From positions 496,001-560,000 of the forward strand of contig JBMNLP010000001.1 of assembly GCA_050952845.1 (NCBI GenBank): 64,000 bases of DNA. The letters are read 5' to 3'. This DNA is from JAGVSV01 sp050952845 (GTDB lineage: Bacteria > Bacillota > Clostridia > Christensenellales > Aristaeellaceae). Both the position numbers and the translations under genes were made by a program. Positions within the stretch are counted from its first letter, which is position 1. Every line of letters begins with the position of its first letter. Below the pieces are notes generated by a model that made no database searches, was not told the DNA's origin, and worked only from the letters and a program-made list of their open reading frames with translations. Shown here one piece after another: positions 17,539 through 26,595 of this stretch.

Positions 17539-17567
17539 ATTTTACCGAATGCTGTCCTAATTGTCAA
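17539..17567 (-). promoter_or_regulatory. Near-consensus sigma-A promoter of the RbsBAC-like operon
   Basis: On the minus strand TTGACA (17562-17567) and TAAAAT (17539-17544) are separated by 17 bp, about 70 bp upstream of the binding-protein start. Confidence 0.8.
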
Positions 17568-17678
17568 GCGGCCGTTACTGTGATTATGCGCTATCAGGCG
17601 CCACGGACGAAGGTATGACAGGAGGCAGCTGGTACAAGAAACCTGATGTGCTGGATATAGAGAGTCATTTGATCATCT

Positions 17679-17707
17679 TTGCCCGATTTTGCTGAGTATT
17701 GTACAAT
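17679..17707 (+). promoter_or_regulatory. Sigma-A type promoter for the M28 peptidase gene
   Basis: TTGCCC (17679-17684), a 17-bp spacer and TACAAT (17702-17707) lie 30 bp upstream of the start codon. Confidence 0.55.
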
Positions 17708-17737
17708 GGGTCCATCGCAGGATGAAGAGGGAGGGTT

Positions 17738-19438
17738 ATGCTGAAGAAATTGGGATCGTTTGCCGTGCTGGCAGCCTTTGTGCTGGGCGCGGCTGTTGGC
17801 GTGATGCAGTTTCAGGCGCCGAAGGCGCCTTCTGTGGAGGAAGTGGCGCCAACCCCGCTGGAACAAGCGCCGGCAGGGCTGGATTTTCAGCGCATGCTGT
17901 ATGACCTGCGGGTGCTCAGCCGCAGCGTGCGCGCGGCAGGCTCCCCTGCCCTGCGCGAGGCGCATCGGTACATCACCCAGCGCCTGACGGACCTGGGCAT
18001 CCCCTTTCGGGAGGAGCCATTCTACCTCACCCAGGCGAACATCCGCGCGCTGTGGGACGCCTATATCAGCGGCGAGGACCGCTGGCAGACCATATGGGAC
18101 AGCATACAGCGCAATGCACCTGGCATTGGCCTTGCGCTGAACAACATCGTTGTGCATCTGGATGCGCCGGGCACCGACGAAGCCATCCTGTTTGTGGCGC
18201 ATACCGACAGCGTCGCCGCAGGGCCGGGCGCCTTTGACGACGCTGTGTCGGTGGTGGCGCTGCTGGAAAGCCTGCGCGTACTGGACAGAGATGCGCTGAA
18301 ACGTGACATCATCGTGCTGTTTTCCGATGGCGAGGAAAAAGGGATGATGGGCGCTGCCTGCCACGTGCTGCGACACAGGGAAACGCTGGCTGACATTCAG
18401 CTGGTCATCAACCTGGATGCGCGGGGCAACGAAGGCGCGCTGATCATGTTCGAAACCAGCTCGAATAACCTGAACCTGGTGCGGGAATATGCCAAAGCCC
18501 TGCCGTGGGCGGCTACCACTTCCATCGCCACCGGCGTGTATCGCGCCATGTCCAACGATACCGATTTGTCGGTGTTTCTCCGTGCCGGGCTGCCCGGGAT
18601 GAACTTTGCCGTCATAGGGGGCGAGCACGTATACCACAACGCGAAGGACAACTACGATACCTTTTCACGGGATTCCGCCTACCAGTTTATGACAACAGCC
18701 GATGCCCTGATGCGGCACTTTGGCGCCAGCGAACAGCTGCACCTGACGGACAGCCGGGACGGCGTGTTTTTTCCCTGGATGCCTGGGCGCATCTTGGTGA
18801 TGCCGCAGCCTGTCGCCAATGTGCTGGCGTACGCCGCGGCGCTGCTGTACGTGCTGGCGCTGGCATGGCTGCTGGCAAAGCGGCAGGCATCTGTCAGGGG
18901 GATGGCGCTTGCTTTTCTGGTGCAGGCTGCGCTGGCGGCTGCCGCGTGGTTTGCATCGCAGGCTGTGGTGGATTGGTCCATCCGCGGCGCGCCCTATTAC
19001 AAGACCTGGGGATATGAAAACAGAAACCTGATTTTCCTTGCTTTGCTCCTGATTTGGCTGGGCATGCCCATGATAATCCTACCCAGATTGCCCATGAAGC
19101 CTGCAGACCGGCTGCTGGGCACGCTGCTGCCGCTGGCCGCCCTGTCTGCCGCGCTGCCCACCTTTTTTCCTGCCGGCAGCTACCTGATGTCGCTACCGGC
19201 GCTGCTGGGGCTGGCGGTGCTGCTGTATAGCCAGTTGATTATCAGGGGTAGTTTGCTGGCTTGCGCCCTGGCGATATTCGCCGCACTGGTGGTCGCAGCG
19301 CCGATTGCATACCTGCTGTTCATCGCGCTGTCCTACCGCAACATGGCGATCCCCATGGCGCTGGCGGCTGTGTTGTTCAGCGCCATGGCAGGTTGGGTGT
19401 CGGCGGCATGGCAGGCAAAAGCCCGGAGCCATCGCTGA
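17738..19438 (+). CDS. Membrane-anchored M28-family zinc aminopeptidase
   Basis: GAGGG precedes the ATG. The 566-aa protein starts with a signal anchor (residues 4-23). It is followed by an M28 peptidase domain with candidate metal and catalytic residues His155 (VAHTDSV), Asp167 or Asp168 (GAFDDAV), Glu199-Glu200 (DGEEKG), Asp227 (NLDARGN) and His300 (VYHNAKDNYD). From about residue 355 to the end are seven or eight hydrophobic segments, so the catalytic domain is displayed outside the membrane above a polytopic C-terminal part. This layout matches bacterial relatives of ER-metallopeptidase-type M28 proteins. It is a single-gene unit convergent with PEPCK. Confidence 0.88.
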   Translation: MLKKLGSFAVLAAFVLGAAVGVMQFQAPKAPSVEEVAPTPLEQAPAGLDFQRMLYDLRVLSRSVRAAGSPALREAHRYITQRLTDLGIPFREEPFYLTQANIRALWDAYISGEDRWQTIWDSIQRNAPGIGLALNNIVVHLDAPGTDEAILFVAHTDSVAAGPGAFDDAVSVVALLESLRVLDRDALKRDIIVLFSDGEEKGMMGAACHVLRHRETLADIQLVINLDARGNEGALIMFETSSNNLNLVREYAKALPWAATTSIATGVYRAMSNDTDLSVFLRAGLPGMNFAVIGGEHVYHNAKDNYDTFSRDSAYQFMTTADALMRHFGASEQLHLTDSRDGVFFPWMPGRILVMPQPVANVLAYAAALLYVLALAWLLAKRQASVRGMALAFLVQAALAAAAWFASQAVVDWSIRGAPYYKTWGYENRNLIFLALLLIWLGMPMIILPRLPMKPADRLLGTLLPLAALSAALPTFFPAGSYLMSLPALLGLAVLLYSQLIIRGSLLACALAIFAALVVAAPIAYLLFIALSYRNMAIPMALAAVLFSAMAGWVSAAWQAKARSHR

Positions 19439-19450
19439 CCCCGGGCTTTT
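19420..19450. terminator. Terminator between convergent M28 peptidase and PEPCK genes
   Basis: AGCCCGG (19420-19426) pairs with CCGGGCT (19441-19447), followed by TTTT; A residues before the left arm also give a short T-run on the minus strand. The stem overlaps the M28 stop codon. Confidence 0.65.
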
Positions 19451-19478
19451 CTATCGTTATTGTAAAAATCAGGTGTTA

Positions 19479-21263
19479 TTATTCTGCCAGGCGTTTTTCC
19501 ATGTCATCCAGCATATCGTACAGCTCCTGGGGCACGTTGCCCAGCTTGTCGTAGTATGCGCGGATGGACTCGGCCTCGGCCTGCCATTCGGCTTTGTTGA
19601 GGGTGAGCAGTTCAACCATGTCCACTTTGCCCAGGCCTTCGGTGTTGATGTCCCCGGGGGCGGGCAGGTAGCCCAGCGGGCTGTCAATGGCTTCGGCTTC
19701 GCCGTGGACGCGGCGCACAGCCCAGTCCAGCACGCGGATGTTATCGCCAAAGCCGGGCCAGAGGAACTTGCCTTCCGGGCTGCGGCGGAACCAGTTGACG
19801 TGGAAGAAGGAAGGCAGCTTGTCCTTGTCGATCTTGGCTTCGATTTCCAGCCAGTGGCGCAGGTAGGCGCCCAGGCTGTACCCGGTAAACGGCAGCATCG
19901 CGAAGGGATCGCGGCGCACCTGGCCGATTTTGTCGGAGATGGCAGCGGCTGTGATTTCCGAGCCCATGATGGAGCCTAAGAATACGCCGTGCGCCCAATC
20001 TCTGCCTTCGACTACCAGCGGCACTGTGCGCGGGCGCCTGCCGCCTAACAGGATGGCGCTGACGGGCACGCCTTCGGGGTTTTCCCACTCAGAGGAGATG
20101 GCGGGGCACTGCGCGGCGGATACCGTGAAGCGGGCGTTGGGATGGGCGGCAGGCTTGTCGGACTGGGGCGTCCAGTCGTTGCCCTGCCAGTCGATCAGGT
20201 GATCGGGCGCGGGCGTGCCGATGCCCTCCCACCACACGTCGCCATCGTCGGTCAGCGCCACGTTGGTGAAGATAGTGTTCTTCTCAATGGTGTGCATGGC
20301 GTTGGGGTTGGACTGGTAGGAGGTGCCGGGCGCCACGCCGAAGAAGCCGGCTTCCGGGTTGACGGCACGCAGGCTGCCGTCCTTGCCGCGGCGCAGCCAG
20401 GCGATGTCGTCGCCCACGGTTTCCACCTTGTATCCGGGCAGCGTGGGCACCAGCATGGCTAAGTTGGTTTTGCCGCAGGCGCTGGGGAACGCGGCGGTCA
20501 CCCAGGTTTTACGGCCCTTGGGGTCGGTCAGGCCCAGGATCAGCATATGCTCGGCCTGCCAGCCTTCATCCCGCGCCTTCAGCGAAGCAATGCGCAGCGC
20601 CAGGCACTTCTTGCCCAGCAGCGCGTTGCCGCCATATCCTGAACCGTAGGACCATATGGACAGGTCATCCGGGAAATGGGCGATGTATTTCTTTTCCATC
20701 GGCGCGCAGGGCCAGGCGACGTCCTTTTCGCCGGGCGCCAGCGGCGCGCCAACTGAGTGCAGGCAAGGCACAAAGTCGCCGTGCTCGCCCAGCATGTCCA
20801 GCGCCTCGGTGCCCATGCGGGTCATGATGCGCATGTTGGCTACAACGTAGGGGCTGTCGGTGATTTCAATGCCCACCACCGAGAAGGGCGAATTCAGCGG
20901 CCCCATGACGAAGGGGATGATGTACATGGTGCGGCCCTGCATGCAACCGTCGTACAAGCCGCGCAGGGTGGCGCGCAATTCTGTCGGGTCGGCCCAGTTG
21001 TTGTTGGGGCCGGCTTCCTCGCGCGTTTTTGCGGCGATGAAGGTGCGGTCCTCTACGCGGGCGACGTCGGAAGGATGGCTGCGGAACAGGTAGGAATTGG
21101 GGCGCAGCTTTTCATTCAGCTTAATGGCAGCGCCGGACGCCACCATTTGCTCCATCAAGCCGTCGTACTCCTCCTGGGAGCCGTTACACCACACAACCCG
21201 TTCAGGTTTACACAGCGCCTTGTTTTCCTCCACCCAGGAGAGCAGTTTCTTGTTTTTTGTCAT
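19479..21263 (-). CDS. pckG: Phosphoenolpyruvate carboxykinase (GTP)
   Basis: The 594-aa product has the length and motifs of GTP-dependent PEPCK: the P-loop FPSACGKTNLAML with hyper-reactive Cys263, kinase-2 motif GDDIAWLRRG, GGRRPRTVPLV, the guanine-binding region HGVFLGSIMGSE and FLWPGFGDNIRVLDW. It interconverts oxaloacetate and PEP in the cytosol and may run anaplerotically in fermenting anaerobes. The ATG at 21263 is 14 nt from AAAGGAG; an in-frame GTG at 21269 has the better 8-nt spacing and may be the real start. Monocistronic, with its own promoter and terminator. Confidence 0.96.
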   Translation of the reverse strand: MTKNKKLLSWVEENKALCKPERVVWCNGSQEEYDGLMEQMVASGAAIKLNEKLRPNSYLFRSHPSDVARVEDRTFIAAKTREEAGPNNNWADPTELRATLRGLYDGCMQGRTMYIIPFVMGPLNSPFSVVGIEITDSPYVVANMRIMTRMGTEALDMLGEHGDFVPCLHSVGAPLAPGEKDVAWPCAPMEKKYIAHFPDDLSIWSYGSGYGGNALLGKKCLALRIASLKARDEGWQAEHMLILGLTDPKGRKTWVTAAFPSACGKTNLAMLVPTLPGYKVETVGDDIAWLRRGKDGSLRAVNPEAGFFGVAPGTSYQSNPNAMHTIEKNTIFTNVALTDDGDVWWEGIGTPAPDHLIDWQGNDWTPQSDKPAAHPNARFTVSAAQCPAISSEWENPEGVPVSAILLGGRRPRTVPLVVEGRDWAHGVFLGSIMGSEITAAAISDKIGQVRRDPFAMLPFTGYSLGAYLRHWLEIEAKIDKDKLPSFFHVNWFRRSPEGKFLWPGFGDNIRVLDWAVRRVHGEAEAIDSPLGYLPAPGDINTEGLGKVDMVELLTLNKAEWQAEAESIRAYYDKLGNVPQELYDMLDDMEKRLAE

Positions 21264-21357
21264 GGTCACAACGATACTCCTTTGCTTGATCTGACAAGAT
21301 GTCTTGGGTGACAAATGCATCGGGATACAACGCCAAAAAATCCGGCAAACCACAATG

Positions 21358-21387
21358 AGTGTACAATGTTCTCCTGCTTGCTGTCAA
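21358..21387 (-). promoter_or_regulatory. Promoter of the PEPCK gene
   Basis: On the minus strand TTGACA (21382-21387), an 18-bp spacer and TACACT (21358-21363) lie about 95 bp upstream of the start codon. Confidence 0.6.
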
Positions 21388-21438
21388 GGAATATCATGGG
21401 AAAAATTTCACGGAAAATCTATCATGTTTCAGTGTTTC

Positions 21439-21498
21439 GGTACGGTTTTGATACGATACCGATATGAAATTGACAAATGATCGATTACAAGGTACAAA
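21439..21498 (+). promoter_or_regulatory. Promoter and possible operator of the GH29 gene
   Basis: TTGACA (21470-21475), a 17-bp spacer and TACAAA (21493-21498) form a good promoter about 50 bp before the fucosidase start. Just upstream, CGGTA near 21439 and TACCG near 21459 form an imperfect inverted repeat that could be a sugar-regulator site. Confidence 0.6.
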
Positions 21499-21545
21499 TT
21501 TAACGAGATTCTGGTAATTTCCTTATTTTGAAAGAGGTGTAAATT

Positions 21546-22952
21546 ATGGATGCGTTGGATTATCGGCTGGTTCAGGTTGTTCCTGCCCCCCGGCAGCTGG
21601 CGCTGCAGCAAATGGAATTCTATGCTTTTGTACACTTCACGGTGAATACATTCACTGACAGGGAGTGGGGTGACGGAACGGAATGCCCGGCGGTTTTCAA
21701 CCCCACGAAGTTTGACGCTGACCAATGGGTCACAGCCATCAGGGATGCCGGCATGAAGGGACTCATTCTTACCTGTAAGCACCACGATGGCTTCTGCCTG
21801 TGGCCCAGCAAGTATACGGCACACACGGTAGCGGCCAGTCCCTACAAGGGCGATATTGTGGGAGAGGTTGCTGCTGCCTGCCGCGCAGCAGGGATTAAGT
21901 TTGGTGTATATCTGTCCCCGTGGGACCGTCATCAGCCGCTATACGGCCAGGGCAAGGCTTATGATGACTATTTTGTCGCCCAGCTGACGGAGTTGCTGAC
22001 CCATTACGGCGAGGTGTTTTCTGTCTGGTTCGACGGTGCGTGCGGCGAGGGCCCCAATGGCAAAAAGCAATATTATGACTGGGATCGCTACTATGCAGTC
22101 ATCCGGGAACTGCAGCCCGGTGCATGCATCCACGTTTGTGGCCCGGATATCCGCTGGTGTGGCAACGAAGCCGGAGACACCCGTGAGGCTGAGTGGAGCG
22201 TGGTGCCCCGCCGTGCTGCCGACACCGAAAAGATCACCTCAGACAGCCAGCAGGCGGATGACGATGCGTTTCGCCAGCGCCCCATCCACGCTGATGATCG
22301 TGACCTTGGCAGCCGCCAGGTGTTGGAAAATGAGCGCGATCTGATCTGGTATCCGGCAGAGGTGAACACGTCCATTCGCCCGGGCTGGTTCTGGCATGAG
22401 AGTGAAAATGACAAGGTACGCCCAATAGAAAAGCTCATTGATATCTACGAAAAGTCGGTAGGCGGCAATGCTACCTTTCTGCTGAATATCCCGCCGACCA
22501 ATGAGGGGTTGTTTCATGAACATGACGTGGCTCGCCTGCGTGAACTGGGCGAGTATATTCGCCAAAGCTATGCCCAAAACTTACTGGATGCAGCGGTGCT
22601 GGAGGCTTCCGCGGCTGCTGAAGGGCATGGCATTGAGTGCGTCCGAAAGGATGACGACAGCTATTACATTCCCGCGGAAGAAAACGGCACGGCTGCCATT
22701 CTGCTGCGCTGGCAGGAGGCGCAGACTATCCGCCGCGTTGTGCTGAAGGAGCAGATCCTTCTTAGCCAGCGGGTGGAGCGCTTTGCTGTCGACGCACTGG
22801 TGAACGGCACATGGCAACAGGCAGCCCATGGCACCGTCATTGGCTATAAGCGCATTGTGGTGCTTGGCGAAATCAGGACCACCACATTGCGTATCCGTAT
22901 CCTGGACGCCAGGGTCGCGCCAACGGTAAAATTTATCGGCGTGTATGCATGA
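21546..22952 (+). CDS. GH29 alpha-L-fucosidase
   Basis: A 468-aa protein with AAAGAGGTG as ribosome-binding site. GH29 features in order are FVHFTVNTFTDREWGDG, the active-site His-His in TCKHHDGFCLWPS, GVYLSPWDRHQPLYG and the nucleophile Asp163 in VWFDGACG. The C-terminal part (from about residue 350) is a beta-sandwich-like domain ending in TVKFIGVYA. There is no signal peptide, so it acts in the cytoplasm on imported fucosides. The acid/base residue, which is poorly conserved in this family, was not assigned. It stands alone, with its own promoter. Confidence 0.92.
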   Translation: MDALDYRLVQVVPAPRQLALQQMEFYAFVHFTVNTFTDREWGDGTECPAVFNPTKFDADQWVTAIRDAGMKGLILTCKHHDGFCLWPSKYTAHTVAASPYKGDIVGEVAAACRAAGIKFGVYLSPWDRHQPLYGQGKAYDDYFVAQLTELLTHYGEVFSVWFDGACGEGPNGKKQYYDWDRYYAVIRELQPGACIHVCGPDIRWCGNEAGDTREAEWSVVPRRAADTEKITSDSQQADDDAFRQRPIHADDRDLGSRQVLENERDLIWYPAEVNTSIRPGWFWHESENDKVRPIEKLIDIYEKSVGGNATFLLNIPPTNEGLFHEHDVARLRELGEYIRQSYAQNLLDAAVLEASAAAEGHGIECVRKDDDSYYIPAEENGTAAILLRWQEAQTIRRVVLKEQILLSQRVERFAVDALVNGTWQQAAHGTVIGYKRIVVLGEIRTTTLRIRILDARVAPTVKFIGVYA

Positions 22953-23003
22953 CAGGTTGATCATATAAATCTGTCATATTTCGGTTTTTCGTGCGTCTTA
23001 TAA
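22949..23003 (+). promoter_or_regulatory. Weak terminator followed by a candidate ECF promoter
   Basis: ATGACAG (22949-22955) and CTGTCAT (22971-22977) form a 7-bp stem followed by a T-rich stretch. TGTCAT (22972-22977), 16 bp and CGTCTTATA (from 22994) resemble an ECF-sigma promoter placed just upstream of the sigma gene, suggesting autoregulation. The 16-bp spacing matches the candidate ECF promoter at 47511. Confidence 0.4.
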
Positions 23004-23018
23004 GTGGGAGGTGGTGCT

Positions 23019-23516
23019 TTGCGCGACATGGAGCAGGTATACCAGGCGTATTTTCTGGACGTCTACCGCTATGCCCTGCGGCTGTGCGGGGAGAGGGCGC
23101 TTGCGGAGGACATCACCAGCGATTGCTTCCTGCGCGCGATGGACCGGATGCACACTTACCGCGGCGAAGGCGAGCTGCGCGTCTGGCTGTGCAGCATTGC
23201 CCGGAACCTGTACCTGAGCCACTTGCGCCGGCAGGCCCGCGTCATGCTATCGGGCGATCTGTCGACTTTACCTGTATTGGATGACCCTGCTGAACGCGTC
23301 ACAACCCAGGATGCCGGCGAGCGCGCGGCGCAGGCAGTGTCGGCGCTGGAGGAGCCCGCGCGGCAAATATTCCGCCTGCGGGCGCTGCAGGGCCTCAGCT
23401 TCCGGGATATCGCAGCGCTGTATGACAAAAGCGAGAACTGGGCTTGCGTAGTATACCACCGGGCGCGCAAAAAACTGATGAAAGCATTGGAGAAACAAGA
23501 TGAAACACACCTGTGA
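23019..23516 (+). CDS. ECF-family RNA polymerase sigma factor
   Basis: The start is taken at TTG 23019, 7 nt after GGGAGG; GTG 23004 and ATG 23028 are alternatives. The 165-aa protein has sigma region 2 (YQAYFLDVYRYALRLCGERA to DITSDCFLRAMDRMHTYRG, then VWLCSIARNLYLSHLRRQ) and region 4 (EPARQIFRLRALQGLSFRDI to NWACVVYHRARKKLMKAL). It overlaps the following zinc-finger anti-sigma gene by 17 bp, so the two are coupled. Target genes are unknown. Confidence 0.92.
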   Translation: MRDMEQVYQAYFLDVYRYALRLCGERALAEDITSDCFLRAMDRMHTYRGEGELRVWLCSIARNLYLSHLRRQARVMLSGDLSTLPVLDDPAERVTTQDAGERAAQAVSALEEPARQIFRLRALQGLSFRDIAALYDKSENWACVVYHRARKKLMKALEKQDETHL

Positions 23517-24375
23517 TTTGATCGGCGACCTGCTGCCGCTGTACCGGGAAGGCTTGGCCAGCGCTGAAAGCATCGCAATCGTCGAGGAACATATAGCGGA
23601 GTGCAGCGCCTGCGCGGCGGAACTGGAGGCGCTGCAAAAAGAGATGCCCGCAGTCGACACAGCTGCCCTGCCGCTCGCGCGCGTTCAAAGCGGCATCAGG
23701 CGGCGCAGGCGGCTATCCGTTGCGCTGGCTGCCTGCCTGCTGCTGGCTTTGGCGGCTGCCTTTGGCGCTTACGCCAGCGACAGGCAGTATATCATCTGGC
23801 AGGAGGGGCTGCTGACCTTTACGCAGGAGGAAGGCGCGTTGAAGATGGCGATCCACCGGGAAGGGGTGTATGCCGACATCTGCGAAGCGCAGTGCCCGGA
23901 TGATCCGGATGCGCTGCGCCACGAGGTCAGCCTGTACAGCCGTCGGTTTGATGTGGGCGGCGGGCAGGCATTGCTGCTGCTGGATGCGCCTGGGGAGCAT
24001 GAGGCATCGGTGTATTACGTCAAGGCTGGTGAGCCCAGCGTGCTTGTGTTCGGCAGGGAGCTGTACCCCGATGGCGGCTATGTAATCCTGCCCCGCCTGG
24101 CGCTGGCATATTATGCGGTGATGGCGCTGGCGGCGGCTGCCGTGTTGGGCTTGTTGCTGTTGGTGTTCCGCAAAAAGCCGGCGCTGCGCAACGTGCTGTT
24201 GACGCTGCTGGGCCTGCCGCTGAGCTACCTGGGCGGGCACCTGCTGGTCAAGGGGTTTGGCACGCTGTCCCACTACAGCCTCATCAGGGACCTGGGCTGG
24301 ATATTGGCTTGCGCGGCGTTCCTGTTCGCAGCCTGGCTGGTCAACCTGCGCCGGCTGGCGTTGAAGAAATCGTAG
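23500..24375 (+). CDS. Membrane anti-sigma factor with N-terminal zinc-finger domain
   Basis: The 291-aa protein starts with a zf-HC2/ZAS domain (HTCDLIGDLLPLYREG with HIAECSACAAEL, a His-X3-Cys-X2-Cys set), the part expected to hold the sigma factor. A membrane helix lies near residues 70-92 (LSVALAACLLLALAAAFGAY). An extracytoplasmic domain of about 100 residues follows, then three more hydrophobic segments near 190-285. It overlaps the sigma gene and is its probable antagonist. The extra C-terminal membrane segments are more than the usual single-span anti-sigma. Confidence 0.88.
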   Translation: MKHTCDLIGDLLPLYREGLASAESIAIVEEHIAECSACAAELEALQKEMPAVDTAALPLARVQSGIRRRRRLSVALAACLLLALAAAFGAYASDRQYIIWQEGLLTFTQEEGALKMAIHREGVYADICEAQCPDDPDALRHEVSLYSRRFDVGGGQALLLLDAPGEHEASVYYVKAGEPSVLVFGRELYPDGGYVILPRLALAYYAVMALAAAAVLGLLLLVFRKKPALRNVLLTLLGLPLSYLGGHLLVKGFGTLSHYSLIRDLGWILACAAFLFAAWLVNLRRLALKKS

Positions 24376-24444
24376 AGCAGGCTGCAGCTCTCGCCTTTCA
24401 ATTGTTCCCCAATCCTCTTTTCAGGAACGCGGTGGTTTTCCTCA

Positions 24445-25971
24445 TTATGCGTTCTGCTTTTGAAACCGCACCGCCATGTATGGCTTGCCCGGCAAGGGGA
24501 TGTTCATCCTGCCCTTGTGGCAGCCTGCCGGGGTAATCGTCATGTCCCATGTGTCGATGACGTCCACCTGATAGGTCGTTTCGTCATCGAAGTGAAACCT
24601 CCGGAAGGCAGGCTGGGCTATTCCGAAATATACCAGGTAATACCTGCCGTCATCCAGCATGCCCTGTGGCGCGGCGCAGGTGACGTCCCAGAATTTGCGC
24701 ACGGGCATCAGCCCATGGCCTGGCGCTGCTTCGAGGATGCTGCGCATAAACGCGATGCGCTTGGGGCTGTCGCCGTGCAGCTGTCCGCCATGGCTCCACC
24801 ACAGGATGCCATCCGGACGGTCAAAGGTTTCGCCGTGCCCGGGATACCCGCCCCGGCACATGGCTTCCCAGAAACGCCTTGTCATTTCCTGGCCGCTGAT
24901 GTTGCCCCAGCCATGCTCAATATTGCCTTCATAGCAGATTTCATCCAGCACCACAGGCTTTTGATAGCGAAGCCGCAGGTTGTCCGTCTCCTCCGCGGTG
25001 CGGGTGGTGTCCACGCGCTGGTAGCTGCAGTGGGTAACCCAGGGGCGGTGATGGTCGTACAGCACCCGGCCGTTGTGAATGGACCGCAGGCGGTTGTACG
25101 GGTCCTGCTTCAGGATGATGGACGCATACCGCTCCCAGTCGGCGATGGTTTTTTCAGGCATAAAATCGTACTCATTGGCCAGCGACCACCACACATTGCG
25201 GTATGCGGAGAAGCGGTTGACGACATAATGCCAGTACAGATCGTCGGCTTCGGCCCCCATGTTGCGGAACCCCCAGCGGTCGTAGGGATGCATCACGATG
25301 ATGTCGGCCTGAATGCCCAGCTGCATCAATGCTTCAATATAATATTCTATGCGCCTGAAATGCTCGGGGTTGAAGCGGGTAAAATCCCAATCGTTTCCCG
25401 GAAGAGCGCCTTCATACCGAAATGTATCCGCATTCAAGCCGGAGGCGTCGCAGGGCGTGCCTTCATAGGGATATGTTTCAGGCTCATGAAAGTTATAGAC
25501 ATAGTGCTTGGGGAAAACGCAGAAACGGATTTTATTAAATGGGCTGTGCCGGAGGGTTTCCAGCGTTTGTTTCCGCAGCGGTTCTGCTTGGTGCGTCCAT
25601 GCATAGCAGGTGGTGCCGATGGGGTAAAAGGGCATGCCGTCTTCATAAGCAAAATGGTAGGTGTTCGCCACCCGCACCGGCCCATGGTTGTTGCCTGTCG
25701 GCGCCACCGCGGTAAAAGCGCCTGTAACCTCTTCCTCCAGGCAGTTGCCGGTGATCCGATACGTGTATTCCCCGGCATAGGAAGGCATAAAGCGAATCCG
25801 GTAGATGCCCTCTCCATCATAGAAGCCGTCTACTTTGACAGTTTCATTTTGGTGCCTGAAAACGCCTTGCAGCGCATCGTCGACAAAAGGATTCCCATTT
25901 GTTTTACCGGAAACGCCCACCTCCAACATGCCCCAGCGCTCGATCACAGAAGCGTTGATGCTGTGCCGCAT
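24445..25971 (-). CDS. Apiosidase-like glycosidase (DUF5060 - DUF4038 - DUF5605 type)
   Basis: A 508-aa protein preceded by AGGAGGAG. The N-terminal 85 residues form a DUF5060-like beta-sandwich (ERWGMLEVGVSGKTNGNPFV, YDGEGIYRIRFMPSYAGEYT). The central TIM barrel is DUF4038/apiosidase-like: FYPIGTTCYAWTHQ, then Glu267 in WWSLANEYD (candidate acid/base) and Glu344 in VLDEICYEG (candidate nucleophile). The C-terminal domain (from about 430) is DUF5605-like. It lacks a signal peptide, so is probably cytoplasmic. Relatives cleave apiose, rhamnose or other plant side-chain sugars; the exact substrate cannot be read here. Confidence 0.85.
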   Translation of the reverse strand: MRHSINASVIERWGMLEVGVSGKTNGNPFVDDALQGVFRHQNETVKVDGFYDGEGIYRIRFMPSYAGEYTYRITGNCLEEEVTGAFTAVAPTGNNHGPVRVANTYHFAYEDGMPFYPIGTTCYAWTHQAEPLRKQTLETLRHSPFNKIRFCVFPKHYVYNFHEPETYPYEGTPCDASGLNADTFRYEGALPGNDWDFTRFNPEHFRRIEYYIEALMQLGIQADIIVMHPYDRWGFRNMGAEADDLYWHYVVNRFSAYRNVWWSLANEYDFMPEKTIADWERYASIILKQDPYNRLRSIHNGRVLYDHHRPWVTHCSYQRVDTTRTAEETDNLRLRYQKPVVLDEICYEGNIEHGWGNISGQEMTRRFWEAMCRGGYPGHGETFDRPDGILWWSHGGQLHGDSPKRIAFMRSILEAAPGHGLMPVRKFWDVTCAAPQGMLDDGRYYLVYFGIAQPAFRRFHFDDETTYQVDVIDTWDMTITPAGCHKGRMNIPLPGKPYMAVRFQKQNA

Positions 25972-26258
25972 TGTTTCTCTCCTCCTTATTTTTAGTCATA
26001 TACCAGCAATTTCCTTGTTCATATTGCTATGCTTGTTATTGTTTTCGCATAGACTTTAGCAAAGCGATTGTTATTTGTCAATGTACAAAGAATTATCTCG
26101 CAAGTAAGGTCTCATAAGCAAAACCAATGAATGTTGTTAGTGTTTCTGCTGTCACCAGAACTCAAAGCACTTGTGCCGTATACATAGCACGTACATTTGC
26201 CTGCCCTTCCGAAGGGGTTCAATTCACGCTTTGGAGACTATTCCAATGATCCAGTGCG

Positions 26259-26366
26259 TTGAAGAGACAAAAGGACAACCTCGTCTGGCAAGCCATTGAG
26301 GAACGACTTGGCGTTGAACTCACCATCATGACGCCCACCATCGGTTCTGAACAGGAGCAGTTTTAA
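26259..26366 (+). pseudogene. Remnant of an extracellular solute-binding protein (LplA-like)
   Basis: A 35-codon fragment reads KDNLVWQAIEERLGVELTIM and ends at a stop. It matches the early part of LplA-type family 1 binding proteins, where a DN-x-W-x-x-(I/L)-E-x-R-x-GV pattern is common. There is no start, no signal peptide and an upstream stop, so it is a decayed piece. The rest of the 25,972-26,595 gap shows only the promoter for the LacI gene. Confidence 0.5.
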
Positions 26367-26414
26367 CCTGATGGTGGTAGGGACAATAAAAACATTTTTA
26401 GAACATTTATATAC

Positions 26415-26444
26415 TTGAAAATAGTAAGGCTGATGTGTTATATT
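26415..26444 (+). promoter_or_regulatory. Promoter upstream of the LacI-family regulator
   Basis: TTGAAA (26415-26420), an 18-bp spacer and TATATT (26439-26444) give a plausible sigma-A promoter about 150 bp before the start codon. Confidence 0.5.
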
Positions 26445-26595
26445 ATTTCTGACACTAAAGTACACGTGTTCTTAAGCTTGGGACTTGAACAATTAATGGG
26501 AAGGAATCATTTGTGGCGCGAGAGCCTTGCTTCTTAACAGTAACGATTGATTCTGTTCATATTTGATGACAAGACGCTGATGAGGAAGAAACACG

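Noticed and set aside
24460..25995. Plus-strand frame of 511 codons
   Set aside because: Antisense to the apiosidase-like glycosidase, which has domain motifs, candidate catalytic Glu residues and a ribosome-binding site.
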